A stretch of 64,000 nt of DNA from an uncultured Acidobacteriia bacterium (GCA_903907865.1 CAIVPR010000042.1:1-64000); one strand, 5' to 3'. Shown: positions 48,786 to 59,804, counted from the stretch's first letter. Notes: generated by a model from the letters alone, not told the origin. Numbers and translations: made by a program.

Positions 48786-49637
48786 ATGCGGTGCCTCAAT
48801 CCCCAATGTCCGGCTGAAATCCACGACTCGCTCCGGGTGTGTGCGACGTGCGGTCGCGATAACGGATGCCCCAACGTCAGGAAGGCCCAGGAACCTGCCG
48901 AGGTGGCGGCGCTGCGGAACCGGCTTGAAGAAGCGGAATTGCGTGCGGATGCTCGCGGCGCGGGCCAGAACCTTGCCCGTTTTCGCGACGAGGTGGCCGA
49001 CAAATCCGTCGCCGTGTTGGCGATGCCCGCGAGCAATGCCCTGCCACTCCTGAACGAGGACGGCCAAGCATTCTCCAACTTCTACCGTTTGGTGGAGGCG
49101 GGTGTCCGCATTCCGAAACCGAACTGGTACGACAGGTTTCGCGGCATCGCGGACCAACTGCTTTTCCCCCACTACGCGGAAAACATCTTCTTTGCTGCGT
49201 TGTCGCTGGACCGTCAGGGCTCCCCCTACTACGGGACTGTTTCGCTATCCCTCGCCCCATTCGCCATCTCGGACCGGGCCACGGTATTTGAGAGCAACTC
49301 GCTGCTGTTCTGCAGGGACCGCAATCTCGGACTACAGTCGGACGTCCCCCCGGGCTACCGAGCCGCATGGGAGGATCGGGGAATGATCGCCGCCTCGAAG
49401 TTGGAGCCGAAGCTCGTCCCGGACACGCAGCCCGGAGAGTTCTCCGGCATTCTCTTGGAGCAGAAACCGACGGATGACGCCGACTTCGTCGAGGTACACG
49501 TGTACGACCGAATCACGAGGCACAGTCTGTCCGGTGTTGTGATTCGCCGCACGGGTGATCCGGATACCGAACTCTTCCACGCCCTCGTCAGGAACGCGTG
49601 CAGTCAGAAGGGTTTGGCGTGCGAGGAGGTTGCATGA
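48786..49637 (+). CDS. Zinc-ribbon protein of unknown function
   Basis: 283 residues. The N-terminus is a zinc ribbon (CLNPQCPAEIHD, then CATCGRDNGC), followed by a helical linker (EVAALRNRLEEAELRADARG) and an alpha/beta domain: FSNFYRLVEAGVRIPKPNWY, ENIFFAALSLDRQGSPYYG, DFVEVHVYDRITRHSLSGVV. No family is recognised. AAGGA lies 6 nt before the ATG. Its TGA overlaps the ATG of the next gene (ATGA), and the pair stands alone between unrelated genes. Confidence 0.65.
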   Translation: MRCLNPQCPAEIHDSLRVCATCGRDNGCPNVRKAQEPAEVAALRNRLEEAELRADARGAGQNLARFRDEVADKSVAVLAMPASNALPLLNEDGQAFSNFYRLVEAGVRIPKPNWYDRFRGIADQLLFPHYAENIFFAALSLDRQGSPYYGTVSLSLAPFAISDRATVFESNSLLFCRDRNLGLQSDVPPGYRAAWEDRGMIAASKLEPKLVPDTQPGEFSGILLEQKPTDDADFVEVHVYDRITRHSLSGVVIRRTGDPDTELFHALVRNACSQKGLACEEVA

Positions 49638-50482
49638 ACGCCTTTGTTTCCGGCCAGTCGCGGTTGGCGCTGATTGTCGATGGCAACTCGCAATACTTCG
49701 TCCGACATGGCGGGGGCGGAGTCCACACCCCCATGAATCCATTGATGATGGGCTCATTCGTGGATTCCCCTGACGTGCGCCAGTTCGAATCGGTGACAAT
49801 CGACCAAGTCGTTGATGAGTTGTCCCTGGCGGTGGAACAAGACACTGCGCTCCAATTCCTACTCGCACTGATGGATCATGTCGAGGAGTCAGACCTTCGG
49901 CTGAAGCTTGTTGATAGGTTGGACGAACTGAGTCGGCGGCCCGCAGTCGGTCGGTATCTGTCCAATCGGCTGTACGCGTTCCCGCTGCCAGAGAGCGCCA
50001 TTCCCGAAATGAAGACACTGGTTGCCGAACTGGGCCTCGCCCATCCGCTTGGCAGCGAGATCCTATCTGTCCTGTTGCGGCAGAGCCAAGTCGCGGTCGT
50101 GCATGGGGCATGGGAGGAACTGGCAGCAACTCGATTCCAGAACGATGCGGATAGGTATCGCTTCTTCTCCGCAGCCGTTCTCGCCGGTCTCACGAGAGCT
50201 ATTGTGACTGGAGAAGGCCAGCCGATTGCCGCGGATTGCATTCCCGCCCGGTGCTCGGGCGAGTTGGTCGACGCGTGGATCCAAACGGCATTTGGAGCGC
50301 AGCTTGCGGCAAACTCTGGTGGACGCGTCGCCCCGCGCGCATCGGCACCCAAGAAAGCCAAGATTCCCGCTTGGCTAAAGGTCGCGAAGGCACGTGGACC
50401 AATCAGAGCCGAGACAGTAAAGGCCACAATTGCAGTGAAATCGTCGGCCGCGGAACGGAAGCAGCTCCGGGGCGGATTGTGA
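49634..50482 (+). CDS. Unknown protein coupled to the zinc-ribbon gene
   Basis: 282 residues, not recognised. The first 50 residues are strand-rich (SRLALIVDGNSQYFVRHGG), the middle is helical (IDQVVDELSLAVEQDTALQF, LKLVDRLDELSRRPAVGRYL), and the last 50 residues are basic (KKAKIPAWLKVAKARGP), possibly nucleic-acid binding. GAGGAGG lies just before the ATG. It is translationally coupled to the zinc-ribbon gene. Codon use is slightly less GC-biased than nearby genes by eye. The 190 bp after it shows no gene or clear hairpin. Confidence 0.6.
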   Translation: MNAFVSGQSRLALIVDGNSQYFVRHGGGGVHTPMNPLMMGSFVDSPDVRQFESVTIDQVVDELSLAVEQDTALQFLLALMDHVEESDLRLKLVDRLDELSRRPAVGRYLSNRLYAFPLPESAIPEMKTLVAELGLAHPLGSEILSVLLRQSQVAVVHGAWEELAATRFQNDADRYRFFSAAVLAGLTRAIVTGEGQPIAADCIPARCSGELVDAWIQTAFGAQLAANSGGRVAPRASAPKKAKIPAWLKVAKARGPIRAETVKATIAVKSSAAERKQLRGGL

Positions 50483-50671
50483 ATTCATCCCCCATGCCCC
50501 TCATAGATTAGGGAGCGTATTTCCGGCCAGGCACCCTCGCACACCACACCATCCCCGTTAGTGACTACTGTCTTCAGGCTGAACGGCTCCGACGCGGACG
50601 GGCAAGCCTCCTGAACGACCCGATCCTGCAGTTCAACAGTTGATTCCACCAGCTAAGATTACCGTATCCGC

Positions 50672-51523
50672 CTACCCCGCCAACCGCACCAAAGCCGCAA
50701 TATCCGCCCGAGCCACGGCATCATCCTCCACCGGGGTCTCCAAAATAAAAGCCTTGTCCCGCAACCCCGGATGCGTCAGAATCCGCCCAAACGCCTCCTC
50801 GCCGATATACCCCTTGCCGATATTCTCGTGCCGGTCCAAGTGCGACCCCAACGCACCCTTGGAGTCGTTCGAATGGATCACCTTGACCTGATCCAGCCCC
50901 AGAATCTTGTCCGCAGCCTCCACCGTCTGCCGCAAACCCTCCGCAGTCGCCACGTTGAATCCTGCCACCAACATGTGGCACGTGTCGAGGCAATACCCCA
51001 GCGGCAATTTCGGCGTCTCCCGCTCCGCCAGATCTCGGATCAGCCGCAGTTCCTCGAACTTCGACCCGATCTGGTTCAACGACCCCGCCGTATTCTCCAG
51101 CAACACCGTCACCCCGCGCGGCTCGAAGCCCTCCGCCGCCTCGGCCAGTCCCAGCACGAACGCCGCAATCCCCTGCTGCAACGGCTGCCCCTTGTGATTG
51201 CCCGGATGCAGCACCAGATAGTCGGCCCCGATCGCCGCCGCCCGATCCAACTCGCCCCGGAACGACTTGATGGACTTCGCCCGTATGTCCGGATCGATGC
51301 TCGCCAGGTTCGCCAAATAGTTGCAATGGATCACCAGCGGATTCACGTCGTGCTTCACCCGCGCCGCCCCCATGCGCTTCACGTCCACCGGATCAGGAGC
51401 CGAAGCCCGCCACATCCGTGGACTGGCCGAAAAGATCTGGCACGTGTTCGCCCCCAGTTCATAGGCCTTCAGGATGCTGTCTTCGAGCGATTTCGCCCGC
51501 GAGGTATGGATTCCGATGCGCAA
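50672..51523 (-). CDS. nfo: Endonuclease IV (AP endonuclease)
   Basis: 283 residues, matching E. coli Nfo (285). It cuts DNA at abasic sites with a three-metal centre. Conserved ligands lie in RIGIHTSRAKSL, VIHCNYLANLAS, DYLVLHPGNHKG, VLLENTAG, GYCLDTCHMLVAGFNV, KVIHSNDSKGALGSHLDRHENIG and FILETPVE. The TTG at 51523 matches the family start and leaves 49 bp for the divergent glgP promoter. An ATG at 51574 would overlap the glgP start codon and is disfavoured. Confidence 0.93.
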   Translation of the reverse strand: MRIGIHTSRAKSLEDSILKAYELGANTCQIFSASPRMWRASAPDPVDVKRMGAARVKHDVNPLVIHCNYLANLASIDPDIRAKSIKSFRGELDRAAAIGADYLVLHPGNHKGQPLQQGIAAFVLGLAEAAEGFEPRGVTVLLENTAGSLNQIGSKFEELRLIRDLAERETPKLPLGYCLDTCHMLVAGFNVATAEGLRQTVEAADKILGLDQVKVIHSNDSKGALGSHLDRHENIGKGYIGEEAFGRILTHPGLRDKAFILETPVEDDAVARADIAALVRLAG

Positions 51524-51572
51524 ACGACGATGATACTGTCTTCGGATTGTTAAACTGGAGTTTCCCCCCCGC

Positions 51573-54122
51573 ATGCCATTCAACATCCAACCAATCCGCG
51601 AGTTCGTGGTGCGTCCGGCCGTGCCGCCCCAACTCTCGCGAATGACCGAACTCGCCTACAACGTCCTGTGGGCCTGGGAGCCCGCCATCCGGACGCTGTT
51701 CCGCCGCCTCGACCCTGTCCTCTGGAAGGAAACAGGCAACAATCCCGTCGTCATGCTGGGACGGGTTTCCCAAGCGACCCTCGACCGGGCCGCCAACGAC
51801 CCCCGCTACCTCGCGCAATACCAAGTCGCCTGCCAGCGCTTCGACGCCCACATGGTCAAGCCTGCACAGCACGGGGACAAGCTCGTCGCCTACTTCTCCG
51901 CCGAGTACGGCCTGACCGAATCCGTCCCCGTCTACTCCGGCGGCCTCGGAATCCTCTCGGGCGACCACATGAAGTCTTCGAGCGACCTCGACCTGCCGTT
52001 GGTCGGCGTCGCCCTGCTCTACCAACTCGGCTATTTCCGCCAGTATCTGAACGCCGACGGCTGGCAGCAGGAGCGCTACCTCGAAAACGACTTCTACTCC
52101 CTGCCCATCCAGCCCGCCCTCGACGCCGACGGTAACCAGCAGTACGTCCGGGTCCAGTTGCCGACCGGTCCACTCGCCATCCGCGTTTGGAAAATGCAGG
52201 TCGGCGGCATCCAGATGGTCTTCCTCGACACCAACACGCCGGAAAACCAGCGCGTCGAGGACCGCGGAATCACCAACCAACTCTACGGCGGCGACAATGA
52301 CATGCGGATCCGCCAGGAGATCGTCCTCGGCATCGGCGGCCTCCGCGCGCTGGAAGCACTGGGCCTCAAACCGACCGTATTCCACATGAACGAGGGGCAT
52401 TCCGCCTTCCTCGCCATCGAGCGCATCCGCCTCTTCATCGAGCGCCAGGGTCTGTCGTTCGACGAGGCGCTGGAAGCCACCCGCGTCAACAACGTCTTCA
52501 CCACACACACGCCCGTTCCCGCCGGCATCGACCTGTTCGACCCCGGCATGCTGTACAACTACTTCAGCCAGTTTTGCCGCGAGGCGAGGATTGATTTCGA
52601 CCAGTTCTTGGCGCTTGGCCGCAAGAATCCGAACGACGGGGGCGAACCGCTCTCGATGGCCATCCTCGCACTGAAGACCTCGGCCTACCGGAACGCCGTC
52701 AGCCGGCTGCACGGTGTGGTGTCGCGCGAGATGTGGAACAACCTCTGGGCGGCCCTGCCCGCCGACGAGACCCCCATCACCTACGTCACCAACGGCGTCC
52801 ACATGCCCAGTTGGGTCAACGGCGATCTGGCCGACCTCTACGACCAATACTTGGAACCGGACTGGCGTGCCCGCTGGAACGACTTGGAGATGTGGAAGCT
52901 GGTCAAAGACATCCCGGACGAGGAGTTGCTGGAAATGCACCGCCGCCGCAAGCGCCGCCTGATCGCGTTCGTCCGCGACCGGCAAGCGGCCTCGGCAGCC
53001 CGGCGCAAGGCCTCTTCCGTAGAACAGCGGTATTCGGCCGAGGTTCTCAACCCCCACGCGCTCACCATCGGTTTCGCCCGCCGCTTCGCCACCTACAAGC
53101 GCGCTACGCTCCTGTTCAAGGACGTCGCCCGGCTCAAGCGCATCCTTTGCAACCGCGAACGCCCCGTGCAGATCGTGATCGCGGGCAAGGCGCACCCCAA
53201 GGACCAGCCGGGGAAGGCGTTCATCCGCGAAATCGTACAGTTGTCGCGCGACCCCGACCTGTGGAAGCACATCGTCTTCGTCGAGGACTACGACATGAAG
53301 GTCGCCCGCGAATTGGTGCAGGGCGTCGACCTCTGGCTCAACAACCCCAAGCGTGGCGAGGAAGCCTGCGGCACCAGCGGCATGAAGGCCGCCATGAACG
53401 GTGTGCTGAACCTCTCAATTCTCGACGGCTGGTTCGACGAGGCCGACGAGATCTCCGGCGGTTGGGCCATCGGCGACCGCGAGGAGTATTCCGACGAACA
53501 GGACGCCATCCACGCCAGCAACATCTACTACCTGCTGGAAAACGAGATCGCGCCGCTGTTCTACGCGCAGGCCGAGGGCGGACTTTCGACCGACTGGGTC
53601 CGTCGCATGAAGATCTGCATGATGAACCTGACGCCGCGCTTCGACGCCCGCCGGATGGTGGACGACTACACGAAGCTGTTGTACAACCCCGCAGACGCTG
53701 CTTGGGGAAAGATGGCGGGGGGCAAGTTCCAAGAGGCGAAGGACCGGTCCAAGTGGAATGCCCGTGTTCGCGAGGTCTGGCCCCGGGTCAACTTCGTCGA
53801 CATGGGCCCTGCGCCTTCCGGCTCGGTAACCAGCGGGAAGCCGGTGGTCGTCCGCGCGTCCCTGACGCTGGCTGGCTTGAAGCCGGACGATCTTCGGGTG
53901 GAGTGCGTGATCGGCCGGATCAGCGTGAGCGGCAATCTCGAGGAGACCCAGGTTCTGACGCTGCCCTCGGTGCAGCTGGTCGACGACACGGCAACTTTCG
54001 AGCGGGAGATTGTGCCTTCACAGACAGGCAGGCTGGGGTACGCGGTGCGCGTCTGTCCCAACCACTTCGAGGATCCGCTAACGCGTCCCGTAACCGGGCT
54101 GATGAAGTGGAGCGGTCGGTAA
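51573..54122 (+). CDS. glgP: Alpha-glucan (glycogen/maltodextrin) phosphorylase
   Basis: 849 residues. It releases glucose-1-phosphate from alpha-1,4-glucans using PLP. The N-terminal DUF3417-like segment (PQLSRMTELAYNVLWAWEP) and overall length match the compact bacterial/archaeal type (TIGR02094-like). Signatures: FSAEYGLTESVPVYSGGLG, FHMNEGHSAFLAIERI, VTNGVHMPSW, FARRFATYKRA, and the PLP site EEACGTSGMKAAMNGVLNLS with Lys. The C-terminal 100 residues form a beta-sandwich extension. The gene is monocistronic and ends at a shared hairpin with tig. Confidence 0.93.
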   Translation: MPFNIQPIREFVVRPAVPPQLSRMTELAYNVLWAWEPAIRTLFRRLDPVLWKETGNNPVVMLGRVSQATLDRAANDPRYLAQYQVACQRFDAHMVKPAQHGDKLVAYFSAEYGLTESVPVYSGGLGILSGDHMKSSSDLDLPLVGVALLYQLGYFRQYLNADGWQQERYLENDFYSLPIQPALDADGNQQYVRVQLPTGPLAIRVWKMQVGGIQMVFLDTNTPENQRVEDRGITNQLYGGDNDMRIRQEIVLGIGGLRALEALGLKPTVFHMNEGHSAFLAIERIRLFIERQGLSFDEALEATRVNNVFTTHTPVPAGIDLFDPGMLYNYFSQFCREARIDFDQFLALGRKNPNDGGEPLSMAILALKTSAYRNAVSRLHGVVSREMWNNLWAALPADETPITYVTNGVHMPSWVNGDLADLYDQYLEPDWRARWNDLEMWKLVKDIPDEELLEMHRRRKRRLIAFVRDRQAASAARRKASSVEQRYSAEVLNPHALTIGFARRFATYKRATLLFKDVARLKRILCNRERPVQIVIAGKAHPKDQPGKAFIREIVQLSRDPDLWKHIVFVEDYDMKVARELVQGVDLWLNNPKRGEEACGTSGMKAAMNGVLNLSILDGWFDEADEISGGWAIGDREEYSDEQDAIHASNIYYLLENEIAPLFYAQAEGGLSTDWVRRMKICMMNLTPRFDARRMVDDYTKLLYNPADAAWGKMAGGKFQEAKDRSKWNARVREVWPRVNFVDMGPAPSGSVTSGKPVVVRASLTLAGLKPDDLRVECVIGRISVSGNLEETQVLTLPSVQLVDDTATFEREIVPSQTGRLGYAVRVCPNHFEDPLTRPVTGLMKWSGR

Positions 54123-54134
54123 GAAAATACGTTC

Positions 54135-54190
54135 CCTCGCGGTAGCGGCTCGGTGGATTTACCGGGCCACCGAGCCGCTACCGCAAGGGA
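54135..54190. terminator. Bidirectional hairpin between glgP and tig, a copy of the dispersed repeat
   Basis: Arms 54135-54157 and 54168-54190 pair over 23 bp with one mismatch around a 10-nt loop; the core arm is CGGTAGCGGCTCGGTGG. It lies between convergent genes. The right arm (CCGAGCCGCTACCGCAAGGG) matches the repeat family found near 57.5 and 59.6 kb. Confidence 0.75.
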
Positions 54191-54197
54191 GTGACTG

Positions 54198-55460
54198 CTA
54201 TTCGGCTGTCTTGACGGCCTTCTCGAACAGGAAGTTGAGCGTCTTCTGCGTCTGGATCTGCGACGCGATGCGGTCCAACGCCCCGTTTGCCTGCAGCTTC
54301 TTGCGCACCGCCGCCACGGCTTCCTTCTCTTGGCGTGCGATCTGGTTCACCTCGCGGTCAACCTCCTCGTTGGTAACCGCGATCTTCTCCTTCTCGGCCA
54401 CACGGCCCAGAATTAGAGATGCCCGGACTTCCTTGGTCGCATCGGCGCTTTGGGCCTCGTAGACCTTGGTCCAATCGAGGTTGAAGCTCTTGGTGTCGAT
54501 CCCCTGCTGCTCCAGTGCCCGCAGCCGCTCGTTGACCCGGTTTTCCACCTGGCGCTCAACGAACGCCTTCGGCACGTCGAACACGTTGGCGTCAACCAGC
54601 TTCTCCACCACGCGGTCCTTGGCGATCCGTTCGGCGTCCGCCTGGCGCTGGCCATAGATGGACTTGCGGACGGCAACCTTGAGCTCGTCCACGGTGCGGA
54701 AATCGCCCAAGTCCTGCGCAAAGTCGTCGTTCAGCTCAGGCAACTCCTTGCGGCGCAGCCCCTTCACGTTGACCCGGAACTTGACGGTCTTGCCCGCCAA
54801 GGTTTCCCGACCGTAGTCTTCGGGGTAGGTGACGTCGAATTCCTTCTCGTCGCCGGGTTGCGCGCCGGTCAGATTTTCGGTGAAGCCCGGCATGGTCTCC
54901 GGGCCGCCGATCAGAACCTGGACCTCGTCGGACACGATGGGGTCGTCGGTGCCTTCCAGCGATTCAAGGCTCACCACCGCGTAATCGCCGTCGGCGATGG
55001 CACGCGGGTCCTCGTTGATGTAGGTCGCCTTCTGGTCGAGGATCTCGGCGATCCGCTTGTCGACATCCTCCTCCTCGACGACAGGCTCGGTGTAGGGAAT
55101 CTCGACGCCCACGTAGTCCGTGAGTTCGAACTCCGGGAAGACCTCGAATTCCGCCTTGAAGTGGATCGACTCGCCGTCATGCCAATGCACGTCGGTGACG
55201 TTCGGGGTGCCGACAACCCGAAGGTTGTCTTCCTTCGCCTTCGCGTCGAAAAAGCGCGGAACGAGATTCTCCGCCACCTTCTGCCGGATGTCGGCGGCGT
55301 ACGTCTTGCGGATCAGCGACAAGGGGACCTTGCCCGCGCGGAAGCCTTTCAGCTGGACACGCTTCTGGAACTGTTCGGCAACCTTGCCGGTTTCCTGCGC
55401 GACAGCCTCGGCAGGGATGGAGACCTCGATCTCGTGCTTGCAGCCTTCTACTAATGCCAA
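54198..55460 (-). CDS. tig: Trigger factor, ribosome-associated chaperone
   Basis: 420 residues. The ribosome-docking loop is GFRAGKVP near residue 41 (family GFRxGxxP). A PPIase FKBP-type domain follows at about 150-240 ([34 protein letters not shown]), then the long C-terminal helical arms ([20 protein letters not shown]). It starts with TTG preceded by GAGGT. It usually precedes clpP and clpX; here it stands alone, convergent with glgP and divergent from accB. Confidence 0.93.
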   Translation of the reverse strand: MALVEGCKHEIEVSIPAEAVAQETGKVAEQFQKRVQLKGFRAGKVPLSLIRKTYAADIRQKVAENLVPRFFDAKAKEDNLRVVGTPNVTDVHWHDGESIHFKAEFEVFPEFELTDYVGVEIPYTEPVVEEEDVDKRIAEILDQKATYINEDPRAIADGDYAVVSLESLEGTDDPIVSDEVQVLIGGPETMPGFTENLTGAQPGDEKEFDVTYPEDYGRETLAGKTVKFRVNVKGLRRKELPELNDDFAQDLGDFRTVDELKVAVRKSIYGQRQADAERIAKDRVVEKLVDANVFDVPKAFVERQVENRVNERLRALEQQGIDTKSFNLDWTKVYEAQSADATKEVRASLILGRVAEKEKIAVTNEEVDREVNQIARQEKEAVAAVRKKLQANGALDRIASQIQTQKTLNFLFEKAVKTAE

Positions 55461-55649
55461 TTCGGATTTACCTCGGAACAGATTCGGATGGTCGAAACCT
55501 TCAGGATAACAAAGGAAGCGGCCCCCGCGCCTGGATCAAATCGAATCGACCCTCCGCCCGTGATGAAGAGCCTGTTAACCTATGGGTTTGCATGGTCCAG
55601 GAGGTCAAACCCCAGGGGCCGTGCGTGTGTACGCAAGACCAAAAGCAAT

Positions 55650-56112
<463 letters not shown>

Positions 56113-56132
<20 letters not shown>

Positions 56133-57465
56133 AAAGGTCCTCGTCGCCAACCGCGGCGAAATCGCCCTTCGTGTCATCTGCGCCTGCAAGGATCTGGGCA
56201 TCCCCACGGTGGCAGTGTACTCGGAGGCGGACCGCCACAGCCTTCCCGTGCGCTTTGCCGACCAAGCCGTCTGCATCGGTCCGGCCAAGAGCGCGAAAAG
56301 CTACCTCAACATCCCCTCCATCATCAGCGCGGCCGAAATCACCAATGTGGACGCCATCCACCCCGGCTACGGCTTCCTGAGCGAGAACTCGGGCTTTGCC
56401 GAGGTCTGCCGCGATTCCGGCATCAAGTTCATCGGCCCCAGCCCGGACGTGATCGCCTCCATGGGCATCAAGGAACGCGCCCGCGCCATCATGAAACAGT
56501 ACGGCGTGCCGATCCTGCCCGGCTCCGAGGGCGCTTTGACCTCGGTCGAGGAAGCGCTCGACACGGCCAATTCCATCGGCTACCCGGTCATCATCAAGGC
56601 CTCGGCTGGCGGTGGCGGGCGCGGCATGCGGGTGGTACATTCCCGCGAGGAACTGCCCGCCCTCTACGACCAGGCCAAGCAGGAGGCTGGCGCGTCGTTC
56701 TCCAGCGCCGACGTCTACATCGAAAAGTTCATCTCGGCCCCCCGTCACATCGAATTCCAGTTGTTGGCCGACGAGCACGGGAATGTGGAGATCCTCGGCG
56801 AACGCGAGTGCAGCATCCAACGGCGGCACCAGAAGCTTCTGGAGGAATCCCCTTCGCCCGCCTTGCGCCCGGAAGTTCGCGAGCGCGTGATGGCCAAGCT
56901 CAAGGAAGCCATCAAGGCGATTGGGTACTCCAACGCCGGAACCGTCGAATTCCTGATGGACGAAAAGGGCGACCTGTACTTCATCGAGGTCAACGCCCGC
57001 ATCCAGGTGGAGCATCCGGTCACCGAAGCGGTAACGGGCGTCGATTTGGTGAAAGCGCAGATCCGCATCGCCGCGGGCGAGACACTGCCGGACATCTTGG
57101 GCGGGCCCGTGACGCGTTTCGGGCACGCCATCGAGTGCCGCATCAACGCGGAGCATCCGGTGACGTTCGCACCGTCCCCCGGTCGCATAACGGGTTTGAA
57201 TTTGCCCGGCGGCATCGGGGTCCGGGTGGACACGCACGCCTATCAGGACGGCGTGATCCCGCCCTACTACGACTCCTTGGTCGCAAAGTTGATCGCGCAC
57301 GGTCGAGACCGCGCCGAGGCGATCCAGCGCATGAAACGCGCCTTGGATTTGTTCGTCGTGGAGGGAATCCATACGTCGATTCCATTGCATAAGCGCATCT
57401 TGAACGAGCCGGATTTTGTGGCTGGCACGTTCGACACGAACTTCATCAAGCGCTGGATGCCGTAA
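56113..57465 (+). CDS. accC: Biotin carboxylase subunit of acetyl-CoA carboxylase
   Basis: 450 residues, matching E. coli AccC (449). It carboxylates the biotin on AccB using ATP and bicarbonate. Signatures: [51 protein letters not shown] (ATP grasp), [20 protein letters not shown], and [23 protein letters not shown] at 56113 is chosen because GGAG stands 9 nt upstream and the length is then exact; longer readings run into accB. Confidence 0.94.
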
Positions 57466-57474
57466 GGCCGAAGC

Positions 57475-57537
57475 CACTCCCTCGGGATCAGCAGGCTACC
57501 GAGCCACGACCGCAAGGGAGTGTTTGTTCGTGAACGA
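57475..57537. repeat. Dispersed GC-rich intergenic repeat, copy 1
   Basis: CACTCCCT (57475-57482) pairs with AGGGAGTG (57515-57522). The body CCGAGCCACGACCGCAAGGG (57499-57518) followed by AGTGTTTGTTCGTGAAC is nearly the same as the copy after the Fpg/Nei gene. It probably serves as the accC 3' hairpin. Nothing else was found in 57466-57601. Confidence 0.65.
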
Positions 57538-57601
57538 GCGATCCGCCGGAGTGCCTGCTGGACCGCTTGCGCTGCCACAGTAAAATGGAGTGGTAGCCCA
57601 A

Positions 57602-58669
57602 ATGAAGAACCTTCTCCCCCTCGCCCTGCTAGCCTCCATCGCGGCACAGGCCCAGGCCCCCTACAAGATGGCCGTCGTCGGTCTTGTCCACTCCCACGTC
57701 TGGGGCCACCTCAACGACATGCTCAAGAGCCCGGATGTCACCTTCGTCGGCGTGGCAGAGCCCAACAAGGCGCTGCAGGCCGAAGCGGTCAAGGCTGGAG
57801 TCGGGGCGAACCTGATATCGGACGACTACAAGCAACTGCTCGACAAGCAGAAGCCGGACCTGATCTGGGCCTTCGTGGAAAACAACCGGCACCTCGAAAT
57901 CGTGGAGGCCGCCGCCGCCCGCCACATCAACGTCATCTTCGAAAAGCCCCTGGCCTCCACATACAAGGACGCGCTGAAGATCCAGGAAATCGCCAAGAAG
58001 GCTGGCATCCAAGTGATGTGCAACTACCAGATGGCTTGGTGGCCAGCCAATTACACGGCCAAGAAGGTTGCGGATTCAGGCCAGCTCGGGCAAGTCTACC
58101 GGCTGCACGGAGTCGTCGGACACGGCGGACCGGGCTCCGATGGCGTCCGTAACGGGGCCTTTTTCGCCTGGCTGACCGATCCGGTCCAGAACGGTGCCGG
58201 CGCGCTGATGGACTTCGGCTGCTACAACGCCCTGTGGTCGCTCTGGTACTTGGGGCGGCCGGACAGCGTCTATGCCCACGTCAACCACATCCGCCCGTCG
58301 GTGTTCCCGAAGGTCGAGGACAACGCCGACCTCATGCTGAACTATCCCAACGCCGTCGGCTTGTTCGAAGGCAGCTGGGACTTGCCCCGCAGCTACCAGG
58401 ATCTTGAGGTTTTCGGGATCAAGGGCAGCGTTTATATGAAGAACGGGTCGGTGGAAAAGCAGGAGGGGCGCAACAAGACGCCTGTCGAGATCGCCCCGCT
58501 TGCGCCCGAGGATGCCGAACCCATCCACTTCATGGTCACGCGGATGCGCCAGAAGAAGCAGATCGAGGGGATGACCTCGCTCGACATGAACGTTCAGGTG
58601 GTGGAGATCATCGAGGCGGCGAAGGAATCGATCCGCACGGGCAAGGCCGTCGCGCTGCCCAAGAAGTAA
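57602..58669 (+). CDS. Secreted Gfo/Idh/MocA-family oxidoreductase
   Basis: 355 residues with a signal peptide-like N-terminus ([19 protein letters not shown]). The NAD(P) fold begins [17 protein letters not shown], where the usual GxGxxG is altered to GLVHSH. Later signature positions are [16 protein letters not shown] (EKP, conserved Lys) and [29 protein letters not shown] provides the C-terminal active site. An exported member with a changed dinucleotide loop may use tightly bound cofactor or act on sugars in the periplasm (inference). It lies 4 nt before the glycosylase gene. Confidence 0.85.
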   Translation: MKNLLPLALLASIAAQAQAPYKMAVVGLVHSHVWGHLNDMLKSPDVTFVGVAEPNKALQAEAVKAGVGANLISDDYKQLLDKQKPDLIWAFVENNRHLEIVEAAAARHINVIFEKPLASTYKDALKIQEIAKKAGIQVMCNYQMAWWPANYTAKKVADSGQLGQVYRLHGVVGHGGPGSDGVRNGAFFAWLTDPVQNGAGALMDFGCYNALWSLWYLGRPDSVYAHVNHIRPSVFPKVEDNADLMLNYPNAVGLFEGSWDLPRSYQDLEVFGIKGSVYMKNGSVEKQEGRNKTPVEIAPLAPEDAEPIHFMVTRMRQKKQIEGMTSLDMNVQVVEIIEAAKESIRTGKAVALPKK

Positions 58670-58673
58670 AACG

Positions 58674-59588
58674 ATGCCGGAGTTGCCCGACATCACGGCC
58701 TACGTCTCGGCGATTGAAGCTCGTATCGCCGGGGCGAGCGTTGCCGGGACAAGGCTGGAGCGCATCCGCATCGCGACCCCGTTTCTGCTGCGCAGCACCG
58801 CCCCTCCGCTCGCCGAGCTGGAGGGGCGTGCTGTTTCTGGCGTCCGGCGGATCGGCAAGCGTATCGCCATCGGCGTCGAGGACGACGACTGGCTGGTGCT
58901 GCACCTGATGATTGCCGGACGCCTGCACTGGCATCCGGCTGCCGGCAAGCCGCCGGGACGGAACATTCTCGCGGCATTCGAGTTCACTACTGGGTGGCTC
59001 TCTCTGACGGAGGCTGGAAGCAAGCGCCGGGCGTCGCTCCATGCCGTGCGGGGCAGCGCCGATCTCGCGTTGTTCGACCCCGGCGGACTCGACGTGTTTG
59101 CAGCTACACCAGAAACCTTCCGGGCCGCGCTCACGCGGGAAAACCACACGCTCAAGCGGGCCTTGACCGACCCGAGCGTGCTCGACGGCATCGGCAACGC
59201 CTACTCCGACGAGATCCTCCACGCCGCCCGGCTCTCGCCACTGGCGCAAACGCAGAAGTTGCACGATCCCGACTGGGACCGCCTGTACTCGGCGACCCGG
59301 GCGACGTTGCGCCTTTGTATGGACCGCCTGGTGGCGGAAGCGGCGGTTGCGTTCCCGGAAAAGGTCACGGCGTTCCGGCCCGACATGGCGGCTCATGGGC
59401 GATACGGGAAGCCGTGCCCGACCTGCGACACCGCAATCCAGCGTATCCGCTATGCCGACAAGGAGACCAACTACTGCCCGGTATGCCAGACCGGTGGCAA
59501 GGTGCTGGCGGATCGGGGGCTGTCGCGCCTGCTGGGCGCGGACTGGCCCAGAACGCTGGAGGAGTTGGAGTTGTTGCGGCGGCGGTGA
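58674..59588 (+). CDS. Fpg/Nei-family DNA glycosylase
   Basis: 304 residues. The N-terminus is [10 protein letters not shown] with the catalytic Pro2 and Glu3. The H2TH region is [20 protein letters not shown], and the zinc finger is CPTC...CPVCQ near residues 252-278, followed by the Arg-containing tail. It removes oxidised bases and cuts at the abasic site. Whether it prefers 8-oxoG (MutM) or pyrimidines (Nei) cannot be told. It follows the oxidoreductase gene by 4 nt. Confidence 0.88.
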   Translation: MPELPDITAYVSAIEARIAGASVAGTRLERIRIATPFLLRSTAPPLAELEGRAVSGVRRIGKRIAIGVEDDDWLVLHLMIAGRLHWHPAAGKPPGRNILAAFEFTTGWLSLTEAGSKRRASLHAVRGSADLALFDPGGLDVFAATPETFRAALTRENHTLKRALTDPSVLDGIGNAYSDEILHAARLSPLAQTQKLHDPDWDRLYSATRATLRLCMDRLVAEAAVAFPEKVTAFRPDMAAHGRYGKPCPTCDTAIQRIRYADKETNYCPVCQTGGKVLADRGLSRLLGADWPRTLEELELLRRR

Positions 59589-59621
59589 GGGTGGAGGTTG
59601 CTCGGTAACATGTGGATTCTG

Positions 59622-59657
59622 CCGAGCCGCGACCGCCAGGGAGCGTTTGTTCGGGGA
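59622..59657. repeat. Dispersed GC-rich intergenic repeat, copy 2
   Basis: CCGAGCCGCGACCGCCAGGG followed by AGCGTTTGTTCGGGGAAC, matching copy 1 at most positions. It lies 34 nt after the Fpg/Nei stop, in a 374-bp gene-free stretch (59589-59962) that otherwise holds only the large hairpin below and a short GCGGCTGGAAGCCGC hairpin near 59721. Confidence 0.65.
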
Positions 59658-59804
59658 ACCTAAAATGCGCCGCGGCACGGTCAACTGCGCCGTTTCTAGG
59701 TTCATTGCGCGGGCCGCAAGGCGGCTGGAAGCCGCCTCTCCTCGGGATTGGTGGACTGCAGTCGATGGGCGCTAGGTCATCGACCGCGTGAATTGGTCGC
59801 TCTC

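Noticed and set aside
51459-53270. A 603-residue open frame antisense to glgP
   Set aside because: It mirrors a clearly real gene codon by codon, as expected in GC-rich DNA, and has no family features. Similar long antisense frames at 283-1467, 20569-21993, 31299-32873, 59870-61888 and 62036-63451 were rejected for the same reason.
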